From contig CAJMOV010000003.1 in the NCBI GenBank assembly GCA_905215125.1, positions 1-24,204 on the forward strand: 24,204 nt of DNA, in the 5' to 3' direction. Position 1 is the first letter of the stretch. Each line of letters begins with the position of its first letter. Source of the stretch: an uncultured bacterium (GTDB taxonomy: Bacteria; Bacillota; Clostridia; Oscillospirales; Butyricicoccaceae). The translations under genes and the position numbers were made by a program. This document shows, piece after piece, positions 1 to 7,697 of the stretch. The notes under the pieces were generated by a model. The model did not search any database, was not told where the DNA came from, and was given only the letters and a program-made list of their open reading frames with translations.

Positions 1-736
1 CTCCGCGCAGGCCGGCCAAGCTCCGCACAGCGTCGGCCGGCGCGGCCGTGCCGGTCTCAAAATACACTCGCTCGCCCAACGCGGAAAGAAGGGCCAGCGC
101 CCCTTTCTGGGCAACGCGGCGGATGAGCCGCCGCCCGCTGTACAGCAAAAGCAGCCCCAGCAGCAGCCCGCCTGCCAGCAGCAGCGTCGGCTCGGCAAAT
201 CCCGCCGCATCTGCAGCCATGGCAACCGACGAGACGATCCGGCGCATCAGCAGGCCGAGCAGGGCCGTCAGCCCGCCCCCCAGCAGGGACCAAAGCAGCA
301 GCAAGCAGCCCTCAAACGGGCTGACGCCGCTCAACAGCCGGCGCAGCAGGCCGGCTGTCGTCACCTTTCGGCCGGGCAGGGCGGTGGAAACGGTGTAGGC
401 ATCCCGGTAAAAATAGCCGCAGTTCCGGGCCGTGACGACGGTGCGCCGGCGCTCGCCGCCTTCGACAAAGCAAATACGCCCCCGCCAGTCGGGAAAGATG
501 GCGCAGGCCGCGCCGTCCCTGCTGCGCGCCAGGATGGGGGCGGCCGCCGTTTGATACCAGCTGCCCTCCAGCGTAATGGGCGAAAAAATCAGCTCGGTCC
601 GCTCGTTGAGATAGGCGACTTTCTGCTCAAACCCGGTTATTTCCGGCGGAAAGCGCATCGCCCTCAGGCCAAAGCGCTGCAGCAGCTGCTCCAGCCCGTC
701 GGCTCCGGCGGTCGTGTGCTCATGCTTTTCCGGCAA
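1..736 (-). CDS. NHLM-type ABC transporter, ATP-binding subunit (N-terminal part, cut by window edge)
   Basis: Second ABC subunit of a NHLM/NHLP-type peptide exporter. Only the first 245 codons are in the window, so the ATPase domain lies beyond base 1. I chose a TTG start at 736 because a GGAGGTGA ribosome site (750-743) precedes it and the reading frame is open to the window edge; the ATG at 723 reaches a stop after 19 codons. The visible part has an N-terminal soluble domain (about residues 1-130, including a segment with GRICFVEGGERRR) and then two hydrophobic segments (about 155-175 and 192-210) separated by arginine-rich loops. This layout matches the TIGR03797 family as I know it. The start overlaps the end of the upstream ABC gene by 17 bases, suggesting translational coupling. 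It presumably pairs with that subunit as a heterodimer and may carry the only competent ATP site. The subunit call is fairly sure; substrate is unknown. Confidence 0.75.
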   Translation of the reverse strand, partial: MPEKHEHTTAGADGLEQLLQRFGLRAMRFPPEITGFEQKVAYLNERTELIFSPITLEGSWYQTAAAPILARSRDGAACAIFPDWRGRICFVEGGERRRTVVTARNCGYFYRDAYTVSTALPGRKVTTAGLLRRLLSGVSPFEGCLLLLWSLLGGGLTALLGLLMRRIVSSVAMAADAAGFAEPTLLLAGGLLLGLLLLYSGRRLIRRVAQKGALALLSALGERVYFETGTAAPADAVRSLAGLRG

Positions 737-2783
737 GGGCGCTCACCTCCCAGTCAATAAACTCCGCCCGCTCGTTCAGGGTCACCCTGCCATTTTCCAG
801 CCGGCAAACAGCGTCGGCCCTGCGGGCGATATCTTCTGCTTTTGTCACCAAGGCCGCCCCGATGCCCCGGCGGCGCAGCGCATACAGCAGGCCGGCTTCC
901 GTTTCAGGGTCGAGCCGGCGCGTAACATCGTCGCCGACCAGGAAGGCGGCGCCACGCGCAAAGGCGCAGGCGAACTCCAGCAAAACGCGCTCGCCGTCCG
1001 ACAGGGTGGAAGCCGGCGTGTCATATCCATCGCGCCGCAGGAGGATGCTGTCATGCAGCAGCGCGTCGGACGCCGCTTCAACGATGTCATAATCCGTGAT
1101 GGCGCCGCATCCGGCTGCGATATTTTCACGCACCGTGCCCGACGGCAGGGGTATGCCCTGCCCCAGCAGACAGATGCTTTCATACACCGTATCCTCGTCC
1201 AAATCGCGCGCGCTGGCCCGGCCGATGTATACTTCCCCCTGCGCCGGCGCTTTGATGCCGGCCATAACCTGCGCCAGTGCGGCGCTGTTGCAGCTTTCGT
1301 CGACCAATATGGCCAGCACTTCGCCGCGGCGCACGCGTACTGTGACGCCGCGTAGCCCCGCGTCCGCTTCGCCGCTTGGCTGCATCGACACGTTTTGCAG
1401 CGTCAGGCTGTCCGGATTGCCCACAGGGGTCTCCTGCGCCGGAGCAGTGTGCCTTTCCGGCCGCAGCAGGATACGCCAGCTTTCCAAAACGCCGCGTAGC
1501 GTCATATTCTGCTCTGCATAAGCGGGCAGCGCCGCCATGCAAAGGGCAGTGACGGCCGCCAGCCACAGGCATCCTGCCATGGCAGGCAGGCCAATAGCCC
1601 CATGCAGCACCCGCAGCACACAGATGCAGAAAACGGCAAAGATCTCTGCCGCCGCAAAAACGTACCAGAGCATAGTCTGCCGCTCGCCGCTGATACGTCG
1701 GGCCTGGCCGCCTGCGGCGGACATCCAGCCGTCAAACCGGCTTCGGGTCTGTCCTGTCAGACGGATTTCTCCGCTGCGCGTCAAGTCCCCCGCCGACTGA
1801 AGCCCGGCGGCAAGCCGGTCGTGCTCTGCCCGCATACAATCGCTGTATACGCTTTCTCTCCCGGCCAGCGTCACGGCTGCGAACAGCGCCGACGCCGCAG
1901 CCGCGGCCAGGGCGGCAAACGGCTCCTGTATGCCTATGGCAATCAGGCATATACCCGCCGTACAAAGCTGAAGCGCGCAGCGGGCCGACTGTACGATGGC
2001 GGCCGGCATTGTGCCGCAGCCCTCACAGGCAAAGGCCAGATGAATGCCCGGCAGCCTTTTGAAAAACAGGGGGCCTTTTTCCCCCAGCGCAGCGGCGCAG
2101 CTGCGAGACGCCTGGCTGCGAAGCGTCCGTTCGCACCGGCGGAAAATCCACATTTCAAGCAGAGCCCCTGCCGCAAGCAGAAGCGCTGCGGCAGCGGCCA
2201 TCAATCCCAGTCGGCCGCCACTGGCAGACGACGCCAGCCTGTCGGCAAAGATGCGCAGCAGGACGGCTATGGCCACACAGCAGCCGCTGATAAAAAGCTG
2301 CGACGCAGCCAGCGCCCAGCCGGCCTGCGGCAGCAGGGCAAACAGCCCGCGTACAGACGCGCGCTCCCCTTCCGCTTCCTGCCCTGCTTCGCCGGCGAAG
2401 CAGAGGGCGACGCCGGTAAACCCCTTTTCAAAGTCCCTGATGCGCATGACCTGCCGGCCCTCTGCCGGTGAAAGGAGATAAACCCGTCCCCCGCGCACCC
2501 CGGTGACGACGACAAAGGAGTGAAACCTCCAGTGGGCGATAAGGGGGAATGGGGCGGATCGCAGCTCCTGCGCCGTCATGCGGTAGCCTTCGGCATACAG
2601 GCCGCGGGCATGGGCAGCCTTTATCACGTCTGCCGCTGTGCGCAACGGCTCTTCGGCCAAATCCCACGGGCCGGACGGGCGGCCGTGATAGGTCAAAATC
2701 ATGGCGAGGGCGGCCGCGGCGTTTTCCTCGGGGCCTGATTGCAGGATAAGCTCAACCTGCTTTATACGCCGGCTCCTGTTCAC
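720..2783 (-). CDS. NHLM-type peptidase/ATP-binding ABC transporter with degenerate C39 and ATPase sites
   Basis: A 687-residue exporter subunit with the order C39 peptidase-like domain (about 8-130), membrane domain (about 145-440) and ABC ATPase domain (about 465-687). The C39 fold is recognisable (ALAMILTYHGR; a GVRGGRVYL strand; GFTGVAL), but by eye alignment the catalytic Cys is Asn21, the His is Ser89 and the Asp is Ser105. In the ATPase domain the Walker A motif GxSGxGKST is replaced by VDESCNSAA (494-502), so the lysine is lost (Ser500). The signature is LSDGE (594-598), Walker B reads FLVGDD with Asp for the catalytic Glu, and the H-loop His is Lys648. I infer a structural half of a heterodimer with a docking rather than cleaving N-domain. 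The GTG start at 2783 follows GGGAGG by 8 bases and overlaps the adaptor gene's stop (GTGA). The family call (TIGR03796-like) is good; the loss of activity is inference from motifs. Confidence 0.85.
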   Translation of the reverse strand: MNRSRRIKQVELILQSGPEENAAAALAMILTYHGRPSGPWDLAEEPLRTAADVIKAAHARGLYAEGYRMTAQELRSAPFPLIAHWRFHSFVVVTGVRGGRVYLLSPAEGRQVMRIRDFEKGFTGVALCFAGEAGQEAEGERASVRGLFALLPQAGWALAASQLFISGCCVAIAVLLRIFADRLASSASGGRLGLMAAAAALLLAAGALLEMWIFRRCERTLRSQASRSCAAALGEKGPLFFKRLPGIHLAFACEGCGTMPAAIVQSARCALQLCTAGICLIAIGIQEPFAALAAAAASALFAAVTLAGRESVYSDCMRAEHDRLAAGLQSAGDLTRSGEIRLTGQTRSRFDGWMSAAGGQARRISGERQTMLWYVFAAAEIFAVFCICVLRVLHGAIGLPAMAGCLWLAAVTALCMAALPAYAEQNMTLRGVLESWRILLRPERHTAPAQETPVGNPDSLTLQNVSMQPSGEADAGLRGVTVRVRRGEVLAILVDESCNSAALAQVMAGIKAPAQGEVYIGRASARDLDEDTVYESICLLGQGIPLPSGTVRENIAAGCGAITDYDIVEAASDALLHDSILLRRDGYDTPASTLSDGERVLLEFACAFARGAAFLVGDDVTRRLDPETEAGLLYALRRRGIGAALVTKAEDIARRADAVCRLENGRVTLNERAEFIDWEVSALAGKA
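743..750 (-). promoter_or_regulatory. Ribosome binding site deciding the TTG start at 736
   Basis: Minus-strand GGAGGTGA, a strong Shine-Dalgarno match, sits 6 bases before TTG at 736 inside the 3' end of the upstream ABC gene. It is the reason for preferring TTG over the downstream ATG at 723, whose frame closes after 19 codons. Confidence 0.7.
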
Positions 2784-3688
2784 TGGCGGCCCCTCCCCAT
2801 CCACGACGTCAGACGCTCCCAGGGCGTCGTCTCGCTGACGACCACTTCCATCGAGCACAGGGTGCTGAAGTCAACGGCAAGGCTGCCGCCGTCGGCGCGG
2901 GTCCAGCTGAGGCTTTCGCCTTCGGCTCCGGCCAGCAACGTCACCCTCACCTCGATGATGTTCCCTTCCTGCGGGATGCTCTCGCTGGAGTAAAAGCGGC
3001 CCAGATCCTCGCTGATATCGGTCAGGCTGATGGGATAGGTCGAAATATCGCTGACCAGCCCCTGTATATACTGATACTGCTCGCCCGACGTAAACTGCGG
3101 ATAAGCGCGCACCGTCATCCCCTTGCTGATAGACTGCGCCACGGCGACGGGTACATAAGCGCGGATTTCCACATCGTTGGAATACACATCAGAGCTGGTG
3201 ATGCCGGCGATTTGCTCTCCGGCCTGGACGCTCTGCCCCTTCTGTACCAGGTCGACAACCCGGCCGGACACCGGCGTATAAATCATCGACTGCGCCTGGT
3301 ACTGCTCATACAAAGCGTCCAGCTCCTCCTGCGGCGCGCCTGCGGCATGCGCCTGCTCAATGGCGGCGTAAACGTCAAGCTGCGGGATGATGGCAATGAG
3401 ATCGCCCGCCTGCACCATGTCGCCCACCTCTACCTGGAGATAGGAAACCAGGCCGTCCTGCCGGCATCTCAGCTGCTCAATGCCGTGCTGTGGAAAGACG
3501 ATGCCGGAGATGTCAACCGTCGTGGTCACCGTGCCGGTAAAGCACCAGACAAGCGCGCCCAGAACGGCGATGAGCAGCACTGCGGCCGCCAAAGCGGTGA
3601 CCGGCGGCAAGACCCCTCGCCCCCCGGGCTGTCCCCGGGCTGCATCCTCTTCCCCCGGGCAGCGGGTAAAAATGTCCTCCATATTCAT
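2780..3688 (-). CDS. HlyD-family adaptor of a NHLM-type exporter
   Basis: A 302-residue membrane-fusion or adaptor protein. It has a short cytoplasmic N-terminus, one membrane segment at about 30-50 (rich in Ala, Leu and Val, ending LVWCF), and then an extracytoplasmic lipoyl/barrel-sandwich region. That region shows a first half around GLVSYLQVEVGDMVQAG and a second half around SGRVVDLVQKGQSVQAG, with only a short Ala/Glu-rich hairpin between them, followed by a beta-barrel domain. This matches TIGR03794-type NHLM secretion proteins rather than long-hairpin HlyD. The ATG at 3688 is chosen because GAGGAG lies 8 bases upstream; a GTG at 3697 lies too close to that site. The gene is 5 bases after the lipoprotein gene and overlaps the ABC gene by 4 bases, so all three should be co-expressed. 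In a Gram-positive cell it would guide substrate through the wall. Confidence 0.82.
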   Translation of the reverse strand: MNMEDIFTRCPGEEDAARGQPGGRGVLPPVTALAAAVLLIAVLGALVWCFTGTVTTTVDISGIVFPQHGIEQLRCRQDGLVSYLQVEVGDMVQAGDLIAIIPQLDVYAAIEQAHAAGAPQEELDALYEQYQAQSMIYTPVSGRVVDLVQKGQSVQAGEQIAGITSSDVYSNDVEIRAYVPVAVAQSISKGMTVRAYPQFTSGEQYQYIQGLVSDISTYPISLTDISEDLGRFYSSESIPQEGNIIEVRVTLLAGAEGESLSWTRADGGSLAVDFSTLCSMEVVVSETTPWERLTSWMGRGRQ

Positions 3689-3693
3689 GCCCA

Positions 3694-4830
3694 TCACTCC
3701 TCAACAAAGCTGAAAGCGCCGTCCTGCGACACCATGACGCGGGGCGTGCGGCCCGTCAGCTTACCCTGCGCGTCAAAGGTAATGGTCCCGCTGACGCCGG
3801 TATAGCCGCCGTCCTGCCGCAGCGCCGCGGCGATATCGCTTGGGTCGGTGCTGCCAATGCGCACGGCGGTGTCCGCTACCATGCGCACCGAATCGTAAAG
3901 CTGCACCGCCCACTGCGTCGCCTCAGACCCAAACCTTTCTTCGTAGCGCTGATAAAAGCTATCAACCGCGGCGCTCGGTTCAATGGGCACCGGACCTGCG
4001 ATGTAAATATTGTCGCTGACGTCGGCATTGGCCAGCAAATCGTCGGTATAGTCAAAGGAAAAGTCGCCCAGGATGTTCATATCCGGGTTCATTGTCCGCA
4101 CCTGCTTTAAGATATCAAAGGCATAGTAAGCATCGTACTGGCAGACGAAAAGGGTGTCGACGTCCAGCTGCTCCCAGCGCTCCAGCGCGGCGTCCAGCTC
4201 AGACTGCAGGTCGGTGGAAAGGCTGATCTCGACAACCTCCAGCCCCCTGTACTGCGCACCGCGCAGAAAGGCGCGGACCATGCTGCGCTCATAGCTGGTG
4301 TCGCTGTGGTAGACGGCGACACGACGCATGTCGGGCCGCGACGCGGCGTAGGACGCGATGGCAGTGCCCAGATCCTGTTCGCCGAAGCAGTTGCGGAAAA
4401 CGTCGGTATATCCGTTTTCAAACAGGCTGTCGGATGAGCTGTAATAGGTGATCAGCAGCTTGCCGGCAGAATCGAGCACGTCTGCCGTCACATCGAGCAG
4501 GTTGAGCGACGAGGTACCGATTACCGCCGTAATATCCGGGTCTGCGGCAATGTCGTTGACAATGCTGATGCCCTGCTGAAAAATGGCGCCGTCATTGTAA
4601 AACTCATAGCTGATTTCGTATCCCCTATCGCTGTACAAGGCGTTCAAATCCTCAATCGCCATGGTGATGCCATTGAGGTAGCTGTCGTCCGAATCAAAGA
4701 CGAGGTTGCTGTCCATGATGGCGATTTTGATGGCTTTGCTTTCGCCGCCCGCCGCTGCCTGTGATGCGCCGCAGCCCGCCGGCGCCAATGCCAAAGCAAA
4801 AGTCAGCAGGCCCAAAATCAATCGTTTCAA
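3694..4830 (-). CDS. Type I periplasmic-binding-like lipoprotein
   Basis: A 378-residue ligand-binding protein of the branched-chain-amino-acid-type fold (Peripla_BP_6-like). I chose a TTG start at 4830 because GAGGAG (4843-4838) lies 7 bases before it. This gives a compact lipoprotein leader, with Lys-Arg, a hydrophobic run of about 14 residues and a lipobox-like PAGC whose Cys20 would be lipidated; the Pro at -3 is unusual. The mature part shows the bilobed pattern: KIAIMDS at the first strand, a VIGTSS segment, a RVAVYHSD second-lobe strand, and late ILGDFSF and GTITFD segments. It heads the exporter operon, with the adaptor gene 5 bases downstream. No matching uptake permease is present, so a role as sensor or substrate-binding accessory for the exporter is more likely than nutrient uptake. 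Ligand unknown. Confidence 0.8.
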   Translation of the reverse strand: MKRLILGLLTFALALAPAGCGASQAAAGGESKAIKIAIMDSNLVFDSDDSYLNGITMAIEDLNALYSDRGYEISYEFYNDGAIFQQGISIVNDIAADPDITAVIGTSSLNLLDVTADVLDSAGKLLITYYSSSDSLFENGYTDVFRNCFGEQDLGTAIASYAASRPDMRRVAVYHSDTSYERSMVRAFLRGAQYRGLEVVEISLSTDLQSELDAALERWEQLDVDTLFVCQYDAYYAFDILKQVRTMNPDMNILGDFSFDYTDDLLANADVSDNIYIAGPVPIEPSAAVDSFYQRYEERFGSEATQWAVQLYDSVRMVADTAVRIGSTDPSDIAAALRQDGGYTGVSGTITFDAQGKLTGRTPRVMVSQDGAFSFVEE

Positions 4831-4837
4831 CTTTTTT

Positions 4838-4843
4838 CTCCTC
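4838..4843 (-). promoter_or_regulatory. Ribosome binding site deciding the TTG start at 4830
   Basis: Minus-strand GAGGAG, 7 bases ahead of TTG at 4830. A GTG at 4845 overlaps this site and so cannot easily use it, which supports the shorter protein with a clean lipoprotein leader. Confidence 0.65.
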
Positions 4844-4848
4844 ACACA

Positions 4849-4877
4849 TTGAAAATTTTGCGTGCAGCGTCTATAAT
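4849..4877 (+). promoter_or_regulatory. Near-consensus sigma-A-type promoter for the small peptide gene
   Basis: The -35 box TTGAAA (4849-4854), a spacer of exactly 17 bases and the -10 box TATAAT (4872-4877) make one of the two best promoters in the window. Predicted start of transcription is about 4883-4885, leaving a leader of only about 15 bases that is mostly ribosome binding site. It points away from the exporter operon, whose first gene starts at 4830, so the two are divergent. The segment 4851-4862 (GAAAATTTTGCG) recurs almost identically in the other plus-strand promoter at 17525-17537. Confidence 0.82.
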
Positions 4878-4898
4878 CAAACCAAAGGAGGGATTACC

Positions 4899-5135
4899 AT
4901 GGCGCTGCCCGACAGCGAAATCAATACCGTATTGGATCTTTTTAACCAGAAATGTCTGGAAGACCCCGATTTTGCCAGGCTGGCGGAGGAAAACCCCATT
5001 GCAGCCTTTGACACCGTCGCCCGCGCGCACGAGGCGGCGCTGGCCGCCGAGCAGGAAGGGCGCGGGTTCCCTCTCCCCGTCCCCGGCCGCAGGCTGTCGA
5101 CCGACCAGCTTGCGCGGGTGCAGCTTCCTTCATGA
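4899..5135 (+). CDS. Small NHLP-leader-like peptide (possible exporter substrate)
   Basis: A 78-residue acidic helical peptide, preceded by AAGGAGG (4885-4891) with 7 bases to the ATG. The N-terminal half (residues 8-40) is amphipathic and contains CLEDPDFARLAEENPIAAF. This resembles the pattern 'ED-x-F-x-x-x-L-x-x-NP-x-x-A' of nitrile-hydratase-type (NHLP) and Nif11 leader peptides. The C-terminal part (about 52-78) is Gly/Pro/Arg-containing, has no Cys and ends QLPS; the only Cys is Cys19 in the leader-like part. There is no double-glycine site, which fits the neighbouring exporter whose peptidase domain has lost its catalytic residues. The gene is alone on the plus strand, divergent from the exporter operon and convergent with the DUF4157 gene. 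No modification enzyme is seen nearby. It could instead be a regulatory or chaperone-like small protein. The gene is well supported; the substrate role is inference. Confidence 0.72.
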   Translation: MALPDSEINTVLDLFNQKCLEDPDFARLAEENPIAAFDTVARAHEAALAAEQEGRGFPLPVPGRRLSTDQLARVQLPS

Positions 5136-5149
5136 CCTTCCGCCCTGTG

Positions 5150-5177
5150 CGGCGCCGCCCAAAGCGGCGCCGTTTTT
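5150..5177 (+). terminator. Intrinsic terminator of the small peptide gene
   Basis: A perfect 9-base-pair GC stem (CGGCGCCGC at 5150-5158 with GCGGCGCCG at 5164-5172), a five-base loop CCAAA and then TTTTT (5173-5177). It begins 14 bases after the peptide stop codon. The T-run overlaps the stop codon of the convergent DUF4157 gene at 5176-5178. On the minus strand there is no T-run after the hairpin, so DUF4157 transcripts would not be stopped efficiently. Confidence 0.88.
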
Positions 5178-7677
5178 ACATATCCAGGTTGCTGAAGCTG
5201 AGATTTTCATACATCCGCTGCATACTGGCATTTGTATCTGTCGCACCATCAAAGCCGCCCTTGCTGATGGCAAACAAGATATCTGCCATCTCGACGTTAC
5301 CTGCTTCAATGATGGAATAGACCGCCGCATATTGCTCAGCCGCCTCGTTGACTCCACGGGTGACTTTTGCCGCCTCTCCCGATGCGCCGGCCGCCGCCCT
5401 CAGCGCGGACACATCCAGATAGGGCAGGCTGGTCATCTGGCTGATGGCCGCTTTGCAGACGCTCTGTTTATTGCCGGCATCATTTGCAGCCTTTCCGGAA
5501 TCTCCGGCATCGCTCAGTCCCCCAAAGATACCTCTCAGGCTGCCTATTGCACCCAGAAGGCTACCAACCGCACCCAGAATCGGGCCAACCGGCCCCAGGT
5601 CAGCCGCTTTTAAAGAGGAAGCAATCAGCTTGGTGATATCTCCCGCCATGCCAATGGAACCAAAGGCGACATCGGCGGCTAAATCCTTGGCTGCTTCCCT
5701 GCTGTGGTTGATGCTGATATCCAGGGCAAGCATGGCATCCAAAAGGCTTTTCTGCTTGGTCTCCAGCGCCGGCTCTAAATTGGGCTCTTTGGCTTCCTGG
5801 ACTGCCGCCGTCATCGTCGACTGGTTCCCCTTCGCCTTCTCCCCTTTTGCTATACTCTTAGCTCTCATGCCCGCCACCATAATCTTTGTTTGGCGGGACT
5901 GCAGTGGCGTGCCGCTAGGCGGCAGCGTCCGGATCAGCTGGGCGCCCATCGTGTCCAGGCTGCGTTTGGCAGCCTCCTCCTGCTTCTTTTGCTGCCTGCG
6001 CTTTTGGTCGCTGCTGGCCAGCCCCAGCGCGTCGCCCGCTGTCCCCAGCACGTTGCCGGTGACATCCAGGGCGCTCTGCGTCGTGTCGTCGTCCTTCAGC
6101 CCCGCGCCCGCGCTGCCAATACCCGCCAGGCTTCCCAATGTGGACAGGCTCTTTCCAGCAGCGTCCATACGGTTGAGGTGATCGGCGGCCTGATCGAATT
6201 TATTCATCCCCAGTGCCTTCATTTTTTCATTGCGTTTCGATTCCTTCTGGTGCAGCTGTGCTATGCTTAGACCCGTGTCAATAGTGCCTGTAATGGCCCC
6301 GGCCGAGCCGGTGACTACGCTTGTGATGCCGGCCCTCTTGCTGAAATCCGCGTTGTCCTCTTCGCTGCGGTATTCACCCGCTATGTCTGCCGCATCACCC
6401 GTAAGGTCGCCGCCAATACCGGCAATTCCAGTCACAGACGAGGCCGCGTCGTTGATCCGCTTAGCTTTTTGCAGCCCCGATTCCTGCACTGCGGAGACAC
6501 CGGCCGAAGCGTCATTAAGCTTCTGGTCAAAGCTATCTTTGTCGGCGTAATTGAGCTTAACGTTGCGCAGCGTCACGACTCCTTTAATAAACTGGTCGAA
6601 AAAGCTGCTTTTGACCATCTTTTTCACCGGTTCGGACATTTCCACCTTTTCACTGTTAACAGCCGGCTGATTATCCATCTCTGTGGCGAGGTTGTTGATA
6701 AGTGTCAGGACGGCGTCAACATCGTCTTTTCTGCTCTCACACTGCTCTTTGGCCTCGTTTACCCTTCCTCTTTGAATTTTGAGCATTGCGTAAAACCCGT
6801 CTGCGTTGAGACGGTCTTCAAAGCTGCCCTCCTGGTTTGTCGCGGTCTGTCCTCTGTTCTCCGGCTCAAACTCGTAAACGGCGTAGTCTTCCATATATTG
6901 ATCCAGCTGCCGGACGAAGGCGGCGGCGGCGTTGGCGATGGATTCGCGGTCGTTCATCTTTTCCTTGCTCGCGTTCAGCTCCTCGCGGGAAAAGCTGTCG
7001 TACGATGCCCCTGCGTAGCGGATGCTCATTTTGGCCTGGTCGGCCAGCAGGGCGTCTTTTGCCCCGACGATGCTGTCTGCGCCGGCAAGGATCTCTTCCT
7101 TCTGCTTATCGTAATGTGCTTTGCGCCCTTTCTCGTCTAACGATTCGTCCGGCGCTGTGTTTTCAAAGGTCGGCTGCTCAAACACACGGTGCAGGCCTTG
7201 CTGACCGGCGGCGACATGGGCCAGCTCGTGCGCGATGAGATGCTGGCCCTCCTGCGATTCGGGATCATAGGCTCCGCTGCGGAAATACATGTCCTGCCCG
7301 CGGGTAAAGGCCCGGGCCGAAAGCCCGCGGCTGGCGCGATCGGCGCCGGCGTCGGTATGTACCCTCACGCCGTCAAAGCTGGCGCCGAAGGCGCCCTCCA
7401 TTGACCGCTGGAGGGTTTCGGGCATGGCGCTTCCGGCTCCCATCAGGTCGCCCGACGGGATACTGACGTCGCCCCCGGCCGCGCCCGGCCCGCCGTCGGC
7501 CGAACGGAAAATTCCCCCGTCCATGCCCATGACCTGGTCGGCCATGCGCTCGGCGCTGCGTTCCGACGGGTCGTTGACGCCCGACACATGATAGCGCGTC
7601 ATGCCGCTTTCCTGTTCAGGGGCGCGGAAAATGCTTTTGCCCGCGTCGTTTTTTAAGGCTCTGCCTTGTTCAAACAT
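5176..7677 (-). CDS. DUF4157-domain protein, candidate eCIS cargo or effector
   Basis: An 833-residue protein with an N-terminal DUF4157 domain (about 85-165). The family pattern is clear: a helix ending MEGAFG, then GVRVHTD, ARAFTRG, a YF-x-x-GAY segment and the zinc-metalloprotease-like HELAH at 150-154. DUF4157 proteins are frequent in eCIS loci and are thought to be cargo or to process cargo. Residues 1-60 are disordered-looking and contain a SERSAERMAD segment typical of these proteins. The long remainder is helical, rich in Lys, Glu and Ala, with several Gly/Ala hydrophobic stretches in the middle and near the C-terminus (for example a VGPILGAVGSLLGAIGSL run), so a membrane-active or scaffold role is possible. 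No named toxin domain is recognised. The ATG at 7677 has AGAGG about 9 bases upstream. The gene follows a small possible chaperone gene by 20 bases. Confidence 0.85.
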   Translation of the reverse strand: MFEQGRALKNDAGKSIFRAPEQESGMTRYHVSGVNDPSERSAERMADQVMGMDGGIFRSADGGPGAAGGDVSIPSGDLMGAGSAMPETLQRSMEGAFGASFDGVRVHTDAGADRASRGLSARAFTRGQDMYFRSGAYDPESQEGQHLIAHELAHVAAGQQGLHRVFEQPTFENTAPDESLDEKGRKAHYDKQKEEILAGADSIVGAKDALLADQAKMSIRYAGASYDSFSREELNASKEKMNDRESIANAAAAFVRQLDQYMEDYAVYEFEPENRGQTATNQEGSFEDRLNADGFYAMLKIQRGRVNEAKEQCESRKDDVDAVLTLINNLATEMDNQPAVNSEKVEMSEPVKKMVKSSFFDQFIKGVVTLRNVKLNYADKDSFDQKLNDASAGVSAVQESGLQKAKRINDAASSVTGIAGIGGDLTGDAADIAGEYRSEEDNADFSKRAGITSVVTGSAGAITGTIDTGLSIAQLHQKESKRNEKMKALGMNKFDQAADHLNRMDAAGKSLSTLGSLAGIGSAGAGLKDDDTTQSALDVTGNVLGTAGDALGLASSDQKRRQQKKQEEAAKRSLDTMGAQLIRTLPPSGTPLQSRQTKIMVAGMRAKSIAKGEKAKGNQSTMTAAVQEAKEPNLEPALETKQKSLLDAMLALDISINHSREAAKDLAADVAFGSIGMAGDITKLIASSLKAADLGPVGPILGAVGSLLGAIGSLRGIFGGLSDAGDSGKAANDAGNKQSVCKAAISQMTSLPYLDVSALRAAAGASGEAAKVTRGVNEAAEQYAAVYSIIEAGNVEMADILFAISKGGFDGATDTNASMQRMYENLSFSNLDM

Positions 7678-7697
7678 GGCATATTTCCTCTCTTTCC

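Noticed and set aside
667..723. ATG at 723 (ATGA overlap) as start of the last ABC gene
   Set aside because: Although it looks like a classic ATGA coupling, that frame stops after 19 codons; the TTG at 736 opens the frame that reaches the window edge.
4845..4845. GTG start for the lipoprotein
   Set aside because: It overlaps the GAGGAG ribosome site; TTG at 4830 has correct spacing and a better leader peptide.
4761..4898. N-terminal extension of the small peptide upstream of 4899
   Set aside because: The extension would start before the promoter at 4849-4877 and lies antisense to the lipoprotein leader.
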